Source of the DNA: Rhizobium sp. Leaf306
Lineage (GTDB): Bacteria; Pseudomonadota; Alphaproteobacteria; Rhizobiales; Rhizobiaceae
Length of the DNA stretch: 64,000 nt
Assembly (NCBI RefSeq): GCF_001423425.1
Contig: NZ_LMNX01000007.1
Span: 1 to 64,000, forward strand
Direction of reading: 5' to 3'
Positions 1-8,118 of the stretch are shown in pieces (position 1 is the first letter of the stretch; every line of letters starts with the position of its first letter). Under the pieces are notes generated by a model. The model ran no database searches. It saw only the letters and a program-made list of their open reading frames with translations, and was not told where the DNA came from. A program made the position numbers and the translations under genes.

Positions 1-53
<53 letters not shown>

Positions 54-64
<11 letters not shown>

Positions 65-120
65 AATCATCATTATTGAAAAACACCCGTAGCGAAAGCT
101 GCGGGTGTTTTGCGTTTGTG
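54..120 (+). repeat. Left copy of the tRNA-fMet 3'-end direct repeat (attL-like)
   Basis: Bases 54-70 (CCCCGCAACCAAATCAT) are identical to 9305-9321. The following terminator hairpin and the sequence GCGGGTGTTTTGCGTT are also shared, with a few small indels between. Such a direct repeat built on a tRNA 3' end is the classic trace of site-specific insertion by a tyrosine recombinase. The partner copy is at 9305-9365. Confidence 0.75.
82..113 (+). terminator. Rho-independent terminator after tRNA-fMet
   Basis: A GC-rich hairpin lies at 82-109 with arms AACACCCGTAGC and GCTGCGGGTGTT around a GAAA loop, followed by a short T run. It sits 17 bases behind the tRNA. The same hairpin recurs at 9327-9355. 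Confidence 0.85.
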
Positions 121-191
121 GTTACCTTGCTTGCGAGGCTAGAGCGAGGTCTCCAGCCATACTTGCACTCGTGATCCTCTTCCCCGAGCCC

Positions 192-830
192 TCAGACAAT
201 GCCGAGCGCTTTCATCTTCGGATCAAGCGTTGTCGGCTTCATGTCCAGCAGTTCGGCGCCGCCTACCTTCCCGGAGACCTTGGCGCAGCTGTGCTGCAGG
301 GCGTTGCTGATATTGTCCCGGCCGCGCTGGCGCATCTCGGCTTCCGTGAGGACCGCTCCAGCCGCCCGGACGGTCGATGCAGCGCTCCGGGTGCTGGAGA
401 GTCCGCGAAGGCAAAATCAATGCGGCTCTGCTGTGACAAAATGGAGGCCCGTTCGATCACGTTCTAAAACTCGCGGACATTGCCTGGCCAAGCATATCGC
501 TGCAGGGTCTGGAGAATGGCGTTCGACAGCGTCAACTCGCGCCGGTGGGCGACGCTCTGCCGTCCCATAAAACGCTGGGCGATGAGGGGAATGTCTTGCC
601 TCAGGTCCCGCAGAGGCACCGACTCGATTAAGAGCACCGCCAGACGGAAGAAGAGGTCCTCCCGAAACTCCGGGTTCTGCACGGCCTGCTTCAGATCGAG
701 ATCGGCGGCTACGCTAATCCGGAGAATGCCCAGATCGATCTCGACGCTACTGTTCGCAATGATGCCAGACATCAGGTGGGCGGCCAGTTCCGCGAGGACG
801 GCCGCGACTGATTCGTGCTGCCATCATGCG
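192..830 (-). pseudogene. Sigma-54-dependent transcriptional activator, frameshifted and N-terminally truncated
   Basis: Read leftward, the pieces of an NtrC-family activator appear in order but in different frames. First comes the end of the AAA+ sigma-54-interaction domain (FREDLFFRL, LRQDIPLIAQRF, WPGNVREF; about 770-464). It is followed in the next frame by NVIERASILSQQSRIDF (about 460-400). A Fis-type C-terminal helix-turn-helix (VSGKVGGAELLDMKPTTL, ending KALGIV and a TGA at 192-194) completes it. At least two frameshifts and a stop near 830 separate the pieces. Walker A and the sensory domain are missing, so no functional protein is expected. The C-terminus resembles the formate-hydrogenlyase-activator-like group of rhizobial regulators. 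Confidence 0.82.
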
Positions 831-941
831 TCGACTGTCGATGTCGCGACTTGGGATAACGCGTCCGTCATGCCTTGTTGGCAGCAAAGAACACGGTTTG
901 GATAAAACCCATCAGTCGGGAAGTCAGCCGTCAAGGTGCCG

Positions 942-1259
942 CTAATACGTTCTGGGAGATATACACTTCGACTGGACGCCGCCTTCGCCGATGTGGACGT
1001 CATTGACTGCATCGTAGCTCAGCCGATACCGGGCGGCGCACCATGTAATATGTCGGACTTCGCTCGGCGACAGCTTGGAGGAATTCGCGGTCGCCAAACC
1101 TTGTCCATTCTCGGCATATGCCGAGGCCGAGTTCCCACCGAAAGCTTCTGCGTTCGCCTGAGGCTCGGGGAGCTGAAACGCATTGGCAGGGGCCACGAAA
1201 GCGGCAAACATGAGACCGCTGAAGGAGACGATGGAGGCGAGCTTGGCGACGTTGCGCAT
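942..1259 (-). CDS. BA14K-family exported protein
   Basis: A 105-residue protein with an N-terminal signal peptide (hydrophobic stretch SIVSFSGLMFAAFVA, cleavage probably after ANA) and the C-terminal BA14K signature: W-C-A-x-R-Y, a central N-D, then G-x-x-x-x-C-x-S-P. The family is largely confined to Rhizobiales; the Brucella 14-kDa member is an immunoreactive lectin-like antigen. No strong ribosome-binding site is visible. The C-terminal block has ITWCAARYRLSYDAVND where the second copy in this window (51609-52061) has FAWCAKRYRSYVASDNSY, so this copy is more diverged. Function in the envelope is unknown. Confidence 0.7.
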   Translation of the reverse strand: MRNVAKLASIVSFSGLMFAAFVAPANAFQLPEPQANAEAFGGNSASAYAENGQGLATANSSKLSPSEVRHITWCAARYRLSYDAVNDVHIGEGGVQSKCISPRTY

Positions 1260-1634
1260 CTGAGAACCGATCTTCTATTCACTTGAAGAACGGATGTTGC
1301 GCGATTTTAGTTCCTTTCGTCGGTGCTGCGGGCTTCTCAAGAGAATTTCGGGAACCAGAAAGCGGGATCAGACGGTGGAAATTGAGAACACAAGTCTCGC
1401 TCAGGAAGAACCATCCACGAGGTCCTTGGGGCGGTCGAGCCACACTGCCGCGCCCTCGACGACCTTCGATCGTGGTTGCACCTGCTAGAAGTCGATCACC
1501 CGCTCACTGCCCGACGGCGTGATCATCGCGAAATGGTCGTTCACATCCGACTTCCAGCAAACGGGTATTCATCAGACCACTCCCACCTATCCCAAGTGGC
1601 AGCCTTGCCCGCACCAGAAGATAAGAAGACAGGA
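1260..1634. other. Gene-poor stretch with a possible decayed coding fragment
   Basis: No intact gene is supported here. On the minus strand, about 1559-1401 reads as a plausible protein tail (SDVNDHFAMITPSGSERVIDF, a TAG at 1485-1487, then KVVEGAAVWLDRPKDLVDG and a TGA at 1401-1403). It looks like a former gene broken by a stop and, further upstream, a frame change. I cannot name its family. Confidence 0.3.
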
Positions 1635-1871
1635 TTAGCGCGCAGGCAGCATGGCTCGGCCGGCATTTCTAATTGTGAGCGCTGAGTCCGCCATGGGTGC
1701 GATAAGGCCGCTTGCGATCGCTGAAGCGAGGGCCTCTGTGAATTCGGCACCTTCGAGGCCATGCTTCTTCGAAAAGTTTTGCACAGCACCGCGTGTCGAA
1801 GTCGGTGATACGCCAAACTTGTTATTCTTAAAAGCGTTGACGATAATTTGGTTTGTTTCGTCCAGGGTCAT
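1635..1871 (-). CDS. Small conserved-looking hypothetical protein
   Basis: A 78-residue soluble protein starting MTLDETNQIIVNAF. The ATG at 1871 is chosen because AGGA lies six bases upstream; a TTG seven codons earlier has no such site. It is mostly helical in appearance, with GVSPTSTRGAVQNFSKKHGLEG in the middle, and has no membrane segment or cysteine. The composition fits a real gene, but I recognise no family and context gives no role. Confidence 0.5.
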   Translation of the reverse strand: MTLDETNQIIVNAFKNNKFGVSPTSTRGAVQNFSKKHGLEGAEFTEALASAIASGLIAPMADSALTIRNAGRAMLPAR

Positions 1872-1988
1872 GATCATTCCTATGTGATGCAACGTGCTAC
1901 CAGCAACCGGATCACCTTCATAGCACCTAAACTGTCGAGCGTGTCCTTTCGTGCTCAGAGCGAGAGATTGATCGCAGGAGGCGTGTGT

Positions 1989-2174
1989 ATGACATTGGTT
2001 TATCGCAAACTCATTTTCGCCATCCTGCTTTTCCCTCTCGCGGACAACACCATCTTCCTCAATGTCGCGCGATGCGGTCGGGTCAAAACGGTGAATTACT
2101 GGTCGCTCCTTCTGAAAGGCTGGGAAGCAATCTTTCGCATCGGCCGATCGTCTAAGAGCTCCTGGCTTTCATGA
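1989..2174 (+). CDS. Possible small membrane peptide
   Basis: An ATG at 1989 follows a strong AGGAGG site with seven-base spacing and opens a 61-codon frame starting MTLVYRKLIFAILLFPLAD: a basic N-terminus and one hydrophobic segment. The frame overlaps the 3' end of the convergent LysR gene by 23 bases. The second half shows little codon bias. It may be a remnant of something larger; the ribosome-binding site is the main support. Confidence 0.25.
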   Translation: MTLVYRKLIFAILLFPLADNTIFLNVARCGRVKTVNYWSLLLKGWEAIFRIGRSSKSSWLS

Positions 2175-3048
2175 AATCGATGAATGCCCGAACAGATGCG
2201 GCCATGTGAGAGCGTTCGGAGTAGTAGAGATAGAAGCCGGGGAAGAGCTTGCAAACCGGTTCGAGCACTCGCATGAGTTCGTTGGTTTTCAAATAGGGTT
2301 CCACCAGGTCCTCGATGAGGTAAGCCAGTCCAAGTCCCTCGCGAGCTGCTGAAAGGAGTAGCTCCGTATCGTTGACGGTAACGACGTTCTCGACATCAAC
2401 ATCGAGGACGCCATCTGCACCTTCGAACCGCCATGGGTACAGGGCTCCCGTGCTTTTCCACTTGTAAGTGAGGCAGAGGTGGTCCTTGAGGTCGGCTGGC
2501 GCCTGGGGCGGCGGCCGATTAGCAAAATAAGAGGGTGCGCCCACAACCGCCATACGCAGATCGGGCGTGATCCGGACAGCGATCATATCCCGGCTGATTT
2601 GCCCTCCAATCCGAACGCCCGCGTCAAAACCTTCCGCAACGACATCCGTGATATCGTTGTCTATCACCAGATCAAGGCGGACCTCAGGATAGGCAAGACG
2701 GAACTGGCGCAGTCTTGGCAGAACCGCAATCTGCGCGGCAATGCTCGGCAGATTGACACGAACCACGCCCTTCGGCTCACTCTGGTAGGCTCCGACGGCC
2801 GAGACGGCGTCATCCATCCCCATCATCATCGGCTTGATGCGATCGTAGAGCACGCTTCCCGCTTCCGTCAGCCCGACACTGCGGGTGGTTCGATTAAGGA
2901 GGCGTATCCCGAGACGGCTCTCTAACGCGCGAACGATGCGGCTCAAAGCAGAAGGCGATATCGCCAGCCGTTTTGCAGCACGGCCGAACGCCCGCTCATC
3001 GCAGACTGCGACAAAGGCCTTGAGTTGGGAAAATTCCGCACCGTCCAT
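2152..3048 (-). CDS. LysR-family transcriptional regulator
   Basis: A 298-residue regulator. Residues 1-60 form the LysR winged helix (FSQLKAFVAVCDERAFGRAA, SPSALSRIVRALESRLGIRL, NRTTRSVGLTEAG), and residues 90-290 form the two-lobed effector domain. The start MDGAEFSQL at 3048 matches the usual LysR N-terminus; an upstream in-frame start would add an atypical 18-residue leader. It diverges from the oxidoreductase at 3197 with about 150 bp between, so it very likely controls that gene. The wording of the effector domain (FDAGVRIGG, AYLIEDLV) fits the subgroup that regulates short-chain or zinc-type dehydrogenases. Confidence 0.9.
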   Translation of the reverse strand: MDGAEFSQLKAFVAVCDERAFGRAAKRLAISPSALSRIVRALESRLGIRLLNRTTRSVGLTEAGSVLYDRIKPMMMGMDDAVSAVGAYQSEPKGVVRVNLPSIAAQIAVLPRLRQFRLAYPEVRLDLVIDNDITDVVAEGFDAGVRIGGQISRDMIAVRITPDLRMAVVGAPSYFANRPPPQAPADLKDHLCLTYKWKSTGALYPWRFEGADGVLDVDVENVVTVNDTELLLSAAREGLGLAYLIEDLVEPYLKTNELMRVLEPVCKLFPGFYLYYSERSHMAASVRAFIDFMKARSS

Positions 3049-3080
3049 TATGATCCTCAAAGGCAATACGTCATGCCGAA

Positions 3081-3096
3081 TTGATACCATATTCAA
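3081..3096. promoter_or_regulatory. Inverted repeat in the LysR/oxidoreductase divergent promoter
   Basis: TTGATACCATATTCAA has TTGA/TCAA arms and sits between the two divergent starts, where a LysR-type binding site is expected. The spacing differs by one base from the canonical T-N11-A, so assignment as the operator is tentative. Confidence 0.3.
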
Positions 3097-3196
3097 CCAC
3101 AATCGCCATGCTGCATAACTGTGACAGAAGACAGGGTGAACGGACCGATGAACTATCGGGTCGCAGTCGTCTTCCGAAACGAGCGGAGATGCGACG

Positions 3197-4207
3197 ATGA
3201 AGCGCTGGGAAATTGACGTGGTTGGCAGGCAGCACCTGAAACTGAACGATGTCGAAGTGCCAAAACCTGGTCCGAAAGAGGTCTTGATAAAAGTGAACGC
3301 GGTTGCGCTGAATTACCGCGACAAGATGGTTGTCGAGACAGGACGAGGACTTCCTCTGACCTTCCCTTTCACGCCGGGCTCGGACCTCGCCGGAGAAGTC
3401 GTCGGTCTCGGACAGGGCGCTTCCCGATTGAGGTTGGGCTCGAACGTCATCTCGACGGCAACGCCGGACTGGATCGACGGTCTGCGCGACGGCACTGCCC
3501 GAACGCCCGCCTATCAAACATTAGGTGGCTTTTATCCGGGTGTGCTGGCTGAATACGTCGCGATGCCGGAAGACTGGTTTGTCGTGGCACCTGAGACACT
3601 CACCGCCCGGCAGGCTTGCACACTCCCAGTCGCTGGTCTTACGGCCTGGTTTGCGCTCGTCGAGCGGGCGGGCGTTCGAGCTGGCGATACGGTGCTCATC
3701 CCGAGCACCGGCGGCGTTGCTCTGTTCGGACTGCAGATCGCAAAAGCTCACGGTGCAAGGGTGATCGTTTGTGGTCGACCTGAAAACGAAGACTACGCGA
3801 AGGCCCAGGGCGCGGACCATTTCATCGACGCAAGCACCGACTGGATGGAAACGGTTTACCAGTTGACGTCGGACCGAGGCGTTAACGTCGCCCTGGAGGT
3901 TATTGGCGGCAAGCATTTCGGCAAATCCATCCAGGTCACGACGGTGGGTGGTCATGTCTGTCAGATCGGCGCGCTCGACGGTTGGGACATCAGTTCCGCA
4001 GCTATGCCGCTGATGCTCAAGGACATAACAGTTCATGGTATTGGAACTGGGAGCAGGACGGCGCTGGAAAGGTTCGTTAGAGCGATCGATCAGACGCGTA
4101 TCGTCCCTGTTGTGAACTCCTGCTATTCTCTGGCCGATCTTCCAGCGGCCTTCGACCATTTGGATCGAGGAGCATTTGGGAAAATCGTCATCGACGTAGC
4201 CGAATAG
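3197..4207 (+). CDS. Zinc-independent NAD(P)-dependent alcohol dehydrogenase / quinone oxidoreductase (MDR family)
   Basis: A 336-residue medium-chain reductase. The GroES-like domain (about residues 25-125) contains NAVALNYRDKMVV and FTPGSDLAGEVV. The Rossmann domain (about 145-280) carries GDTVLIPSTGGVALFGLQIAKAHGARVIV, the STGGV stretch standing in for the GxGGVG of quinone oxidoreductases. The cysteine and histidine ligands of catalytic zinc are not at the usual places, which favours a quinone or enone reductase over a true alcohol dehydrogenase. A GGAG site lies eight bases before the ATG. It is transcribed away from the LysR gene at 3048. Confidence 0.85.
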   Translation: MKRWEIDVVGRQHLKLNDVEVPKPGPKEVLIKVNAVALNYRDKMVVETGRGLPLTFPFTPGSDLAGEVVGLGQGASRLRLGSNVISTATPDWIDGLRDGTARTPAYQTLGGFYPGVLAEYVAMPEDWFVVAPETLTARQACTLPVAGLTAWFALVERAGVRAGDTVLIPSTGGVALFGLQIAKAHGARVIVCGRPENEDYAKAQGADHFIDASTDWMETVYQLTSDRGVNVALEVIGGKHFGKSIQVTTVGGHVCQIGALDGWDISSAAMPLMLKDITVHGIGTGSRTALERFVRAIDQTRIVPVVNSCYSLADLPAAFDHLDRGAFGKIVIDVAE

Positions 4208-4262
4208 AAGATGCCGCAGTCAGCAGTCGGATCACCTGTATCAATGCCTCAAAAACCGATCG

Positions 4263-4278
4263 TAGCGGCACGCCGCTA
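4263..4278. repeat. Perfect short inverted repeat
   Basis: TAGCGGC-AC-GCCGCTA forms a seven-base stem just behind the oxidoreductase gene and 43 bp ahead of a pentanucleotide tandem array. No T run follows, so it is not called a terminator. Confidence 0.4.
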
Positions 4279-4320
4279 TGATCGCCGGTAGACGCTTCGG
4301 GCCGCATGCGCGAATGATTT

Positions 4321-4360
4321 CCGCACCGCACCGCACCGCACCGCACCGCACCGCACCGCG
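4321..4360. repeat. Pentanucleotide tandem repeat (CCGCA)7 + CCGCG
   Basis: Seven exact copies of CCGCA are followed by one CCGCG copy. It lies between genes, 114 bp behind the stop of the oxidoreductase. Short arrays of this kind can change copy number by slipped-strand mispairing. Five-base units change the reading frame, but no gene is read through it here. Confidence 0.9.
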
Positions 4361-4604
4361 CCCCGCCAATCGGTCATTCGCGACCTTGGACCTAAATCCC
4401 GTAACCAGTCGTTCGCTGCGCCTTCGATGACAGGCCAATAGCTTTGTGAAACACTTGTCTCCGCTTCAGAAACGGGGAGACTACGCTGTCGGATCCAGTG
4501 AAGATTTCAAATCTTGATCCCTCGAGCAGACTGGATTTGTAATGCTGTTTGATTTGCATTTAATTGCCGCTGACTTTCGATGGGTTGGCTGGCATCCCTA
4601 TCGC

Positions 4605-4760
4605 TCATGGGCAGTCCGACAGGTATCCCTTGATCAGATGCGGCTTGAGGGCAGCAAGAACAGCCATCTCCTATTGGGTCTCGACGCCTTCGAGCACGCA
4701 CCGCAAAATCAGCTTTGAGCATAGGGCAATGATGCCGGCGACGATTTCCCGCGATGTGAT
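4605..4760 (-). pseudogene. EAL-domain (c-di-GMP phosphodiesterase) C-terminal remnant
   Basis: On the minus strand the translation runs SREIVAGIIALCSKLILRC, VLEGVETQ, a stop at about 4671-4673, then EMAVLAALKPHLIKGYLSDCP and TGA at 4605-4607. This matches the end of EAL domains, including the conserved AEGVET (here LEGVET) and the QGYxFxxP region (here KGYLSDCP). The EAL signature, the metal ligands and all upstream domains are missing. It is a non-functional trace of a cyclic-di-GMP enzyme, now partly under the leader of the hydrolase gene at 4797. Confidence 0.7.
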
Positions 4761-4796
4761 GCTATGGGTAGCGAAACTCCGGTTAGGAGCGGTTTG

Positions 4797-6434
4797 ATGT
4801 ACCAAATGGTCCGACGTTTTCTTAGTTCTTTGTCCCACACAGGCACGTTCATCGCGCTTGTTTTCTTTGCTGCCTCTCTCACTCCAAGTCTCTTGCCTCG
4901 GTCTTACCTGGTGCAAGGAGCGCTTTCGGGCGTCTGCGCCGCCGTGGGCTATATGGCGGGCGTGGCAGTGGCTTGGCTTTGGCGATACCTGGAACTTCCT
5001 CGCGCGTCGAGCAGGGAACGACCCCTGAAGGTCGCATTCCTCATCGCTGCCATTGCCATCCTGGGTGTTTTTCTCTGGCACGCGGTCGAATGGCAAAACT
5101 CCATTCGCTTGCTTTGGGGCATGGATGCGCTCGATAGCGCTGAACCTTTGAAACTGGCTGCCGTTGCCATCCTCGCCTTCGCCGTGCTGCTCTTTACAGG
5201 ACGTGTCTTTCAGCTTGCGGCTCGCGGTCTTTCGGGGTGGATCAACAGGTACGTTCCTCGACGGGTGGCGAACGCCCTAGGCGTGACCCTGGCCGCCCTG
5301 TTGTTCTGGACTGCCGGGCAGGGGCTGCTGCTGCGATGGGCGCTGGACGCAACGGATGCCTCGTTCCAGAAAGTGGACGCGCTGATTGACGACGACACTC
5401 CTGAACCGACCGACCAGGCGAAAACCGGGAGCGCATCTTCACTGGTGTCGTGGGAGGGCCTTGGACTGCAGGGGCGCCGTTTTGTCAGCTCTGGCCCCAC
5501 TGCGCCCGACGTCGGCGCGTTCTGGCAGCAGACAGCCGAGGAGCCGATCCGTGCCTATGTCGGGCTCAACAACGGCGATACGGTGGAAGCAAGAGCCGCG
5601 CTTGCCCTGAGAGAGCTTCAGCGACAGGGAGGTTTCGATCGGTCGATCCTCGTCGTTATCGTCCCGACAGGAACCGGATGGGTTGATCCAGCCGCCATGG
5701 ACACGCTCGAGTTTCTTCACCGCGGCGATGTGGCCAGCGTCGCGCTCCAATATTCCTATCTTGCGAGCTGGTTGTCTTTGATGGTGGAGCCGTACAATGG
5801 TCAGGCTGCGGCGAGGGCATTGTTCACCGAAGTCTACAGCCACTGGAAAACGCTTCCGCGTGAACGGCGGCCGAAGCTTTATCTGTATGGCTTGAGCCTC
5901 GGTGCGCTCAATTCGCAGCTATCGACGGACATCTATGATGTTGTGGCCGATCCGTTCCAGGGAGCACTTTGGACCGGTCCCCCATTCCGCAGTCAAAGAT
6001 GGCGCACAATCACAGATCAGCGGCAAGACCTTTCGCCTGCGTGGCTTCCCAGGTTTCGCGATGGTTCCTTGGTGCGCTTTGCGAACCAGGCATCCCCTCC
6101 TGTCCAGTTTGATGCGTCCTGGGGACCGATACGGTTTGTCTACTTGCAATATGCTAGTGACCCGATCGTCTTTTTTGAAACTGCTTCGTTGTTCAAGGAG
6201 CCGGATTGGATGAAGGGGGAAAGAGGCCCGGATGTCTCGCCGCGGCTCAGGTGGTTTCCAGTGGTGACCATGCTGCAACTGACATTTGACATGGCGATCG
6301 GCACAACATCGCCAATGGGGTTTGGCCACGTCTATGCACCGGAGGACTACATCGACAGTTGGATCGCATTGACCGATCCGCCCAATATGGATCACTCGGT
6401 GGTCGAGCAACTCAAGGCGCGGTTTGCCAAGTGA
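4797..6434 (+). CDS. Membrane-anchored alpha/beta-hydrolase family protein (Abhydrolase_9 type)
   Basis: A 545-residue protein. The first 190 residues carry several transmembrane segments (FIALVFFAASLTPSLLP, GVCAAVGYMAGVAVAWLW, AFLIAAIAILGVFLW, LAAVAILAFAVLLFTG, ALGVTLAALLFW). A soluble alpha/beta-hydrolase domain follows. The nucleophile-elbow sequence YGLSLGA (G-x-S-x-G) lies near residue 365, and the DHSVVEQL end is typical of the family. The ATG at 4797 is chosen because AGGAG lies seven bases upstream; an ATG eleven codons earlier lacks a site. The substrate is unknown; members are predicted membrane-associated esterases. It stands alone between two intergenic stretches. Confidence 0.82.
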   Translation: MYQMVRRFLSSLSHTGTFIALVFFAASLTPSLLPRSYLVQGALSGVCAAVGYMAGVAVAWLWRYLELPRASSRERPLKVAFLIAAIAILGVFLWHAVEWQNSIRLLWGMDALDSAEPLKLAAVAILAFAVLLFTGRVFQLAARGLSGWINRYVPRRVANALGVTLAALLFWTAGQGLLLRWALDATDASFQKVDALIDDDTPEPTDQAKTGSASSLVSWEGLGLQGRRFVSSGPTAPDVGAFWQQTAEEPIRAYVGLNNGDTVEARAALALRELQRQGGFDRSILVVIVPTGTGWVDPAAMDTLEFLHRGDVASVALQYSYLASWLSLMVEPYNGQAAARALFTEVYSHWKTLPRERRPKLYLYGLSLGALNSQLSTDIYDVVADPFQGALWTGPPFRSQRWRTITDQRQDLSPAWLPRFRDGSLVRFANQASPPVQFDASWGPIRFVYLQYASDPIVFFETASLFKEPDWMKGERGPDVSPRLRWFPVVTMLQLTFDMAIGTTSPMGFGHVYAPEDYIDSWIALTDPPNMDHSVVEQLKARFAK

Positions 6435-6493
6435 CCGATTTCGGCGTGATCCAATAATCTCCGTGGGAGGGGACGGCCAGAGGACGAACTGAT

Positions 6494-7963
6494 CTACGCA
6501 GCAATGTTCTTGTTCAACTGCCCATCCTTCATGATCACAAGGAAGTTTTTCGCCGGGTCCTCGATCAAGGCGATGTCCGCAATCGGGTCGCCGTCGACCA
6601 GCAACAAGTCGGCGAGTGCGCCTTCCTGAACCACGCCCAGCTTGCCTTCGTAAGGGCTCCGAAGGCCGGAGAGCGCGAGTAGCTGGCCATTGTCCCCCGT
6701 CGCCATCTTCAGGATTTCGGCAGGCTTGTACCAGCGGGTGAGTTTTGTGAGTTGTGCACCCTGCCGCGCGGCTGCCTTATCATCGAACAGCGTGTCGGTA
6801 CCCCAGGCCGTCTTGACCTTGTGCTTCTTGGCAAGCGCGTAGGCGGCGTCGGTGCCGGAAAACATCTGCAGTTGCTTGCGTCTGTTTGGCGACCCCTCGG
6901 CAAAGGGCGTTGCGTCCTGATCGTCCAGAAAGGGCTGTAGGCACCACCAGATACCTTTTTCCGCGAGCAGGGCCACCGTCTCGTCGTCGAGCAGGTTGCC
7001 ATGCTCTATGCACCGAACGCCTACGGCGACCGCCTGGGCGACTGCTTTTGGCGTATAGGCATGAACCGTCGCGTAGGTCCCCCAGTTCTCCGAAGCGCCG
7101 ACGCCCGCTTCCATTTCCTCAAGCGTGAACTGCGTCACATCGAGCGGGTCGAACGCGGATGACACGCCTCCACCCGCCATGATCTTGATCTGCGACGCGC
7201 CGAGTGCCAGTTGTTCGCGGGCGCGCTTTCGGACCGTGCCGGGATCGTCGGCAATGGCCGAGCCGCCCACACGCTCACTGTAGGTGAAATCGTCCGGCCG
7301 CGCGGGGAGGTCGATCGGAAGCCTGAAGTCGCCGTGGCCACCCGTTTGCGAAATGAACGCGCCCGATGGCCAGATCCTGGGCCCGGGAACGAGCCCGGCA
7401 TCGATGCCGCGCTTCAACCCGAAGCATGGGCCGCCCATATCGCGAATTGTGGTGAACCCTCTCATCAAGGTGTCGTTGGCCGCCTTCACTGCCGCGACAT
7501 TGATGAAGCCGATGTCAGACGTCAGGACAGCCAATTGGGGAACCGTCGCAAACATGATGTGGGTATGCGCGTCGATCATGCCCGGCATCAGTGTTCGCCC
7601 GCCGCCCGCTATTCGCGTGACGGAAAGATCGGCTGGAATCTGGATCGGTGATGGTGAAATCGACGTTATCCGGTTGCCGATCACCAGCACATTGGATGGA
7701 TTGGACAACATTTCCGACATACCGTCGAATATGCGCACATTTTCGAACAACACGGCTTTTGTCGGCGTTGCCTGAGCCCGCACGGCGCTCGGCAGACCCG
7801 CCAGCCCGAACCCCGCCAGCATCGCAGCGGCGCCGACGAAAAATCCGCGGCGCCGGAGATCGCTATTCATTCGGCGCGTGAGCGTCTGCAATACGGGATC
7901 GCAACATTTGCACGGCAGGTCGCTGGTGAGATGATCGTACTTGGTGCCAAACCGAAATCTCAT
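6494..7963 (-). CDS. Exported metal-dependent amidohydrolase (imidazolonepropionase/prolidase-like)
   Basis: A 489-residue amidohydrolase-superfamily enzyme. The metal site is visible as PGMIDAHTHI (HxH), the KIMAGGG stretch with the probable carboxylated lysine, VHAYTPKAV and IEHGNL (histidines), and AWGTDTLF (aspartate). The start at 7963 is chosen because GGAGGGGGG lies just upstream. This gives a 31-residue leader with a CKCC cluster ahead of the twin-arginine signal NSDLRRRGFFVGAAAMLAGFGLAG. An ATG at 7870 would start directly at the signal but has no site. Related exported amidohydrolases act on blocked dipeptides or xenobiotic amides; the substrate here is not known. No operon partner. 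Confidence 0.82.
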   Translation of the reverse strand: MRFRFGTKYDHLTSDLPCKCCDPVLQTLTRRMNSDLRRRGFFVGAAAMLAGFGLAGLPSAVRAQATPTKAVLFENVRIFDGMSEMLSNPSNVLVIGNRITSISPSPIQIPADLSVTRIAGGGRTLMPGMIDAHTHIMFATVPQLAVLTSDIGFINVAAVKAANDTLMRGFTTIRDMGGPCFGLKRGIDAGLVPGPRIWPSGAFISQTGGHGDFRLPIDLPARPDDFTYSERVGGSAIADDPGTVRKRAREQLALGASQIKIMAGGGVSSAFDPLDVTQFTLEEMEAGVGASENWGTYATVHAYTPKAVAQAVAVGVRCIEHGNLLDDETVALLAEKGIWWCLQPFLDDQDATPFAEGSPNRRKQLQMFSGTDAAYALAKKHKVKTAWGTDTLFDDKAAARQGAQLTKLTRWYKPAEILKMATGDNGQLLALSGLRSPYEGKLGVVQEGALADLLLVDGDPIADIALIEDPAKNFLVIMKDGQLNKNIAA

Positions 7964-8118
7964 GCTTCCCCCCTCCGCGAGCATCACGACACAAGCATAC
8001 GCCCGCATTCAGTTTTCCACGAAAAGTCGAAATAGGTTACGCGTGAATAACCACTGCTTGCAAGCAAAAACTATAGTGATATCGTGGAAGTACGCACAGT
8101 TTCCGATGGGAGAAACCT

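Noticed and set aside
4321..4360. CRISPR-like or iteron array
   Set aside because: The unit is five bases with no spacers, and no replication or cas gene is nearby; it is a simple tandem repeat.
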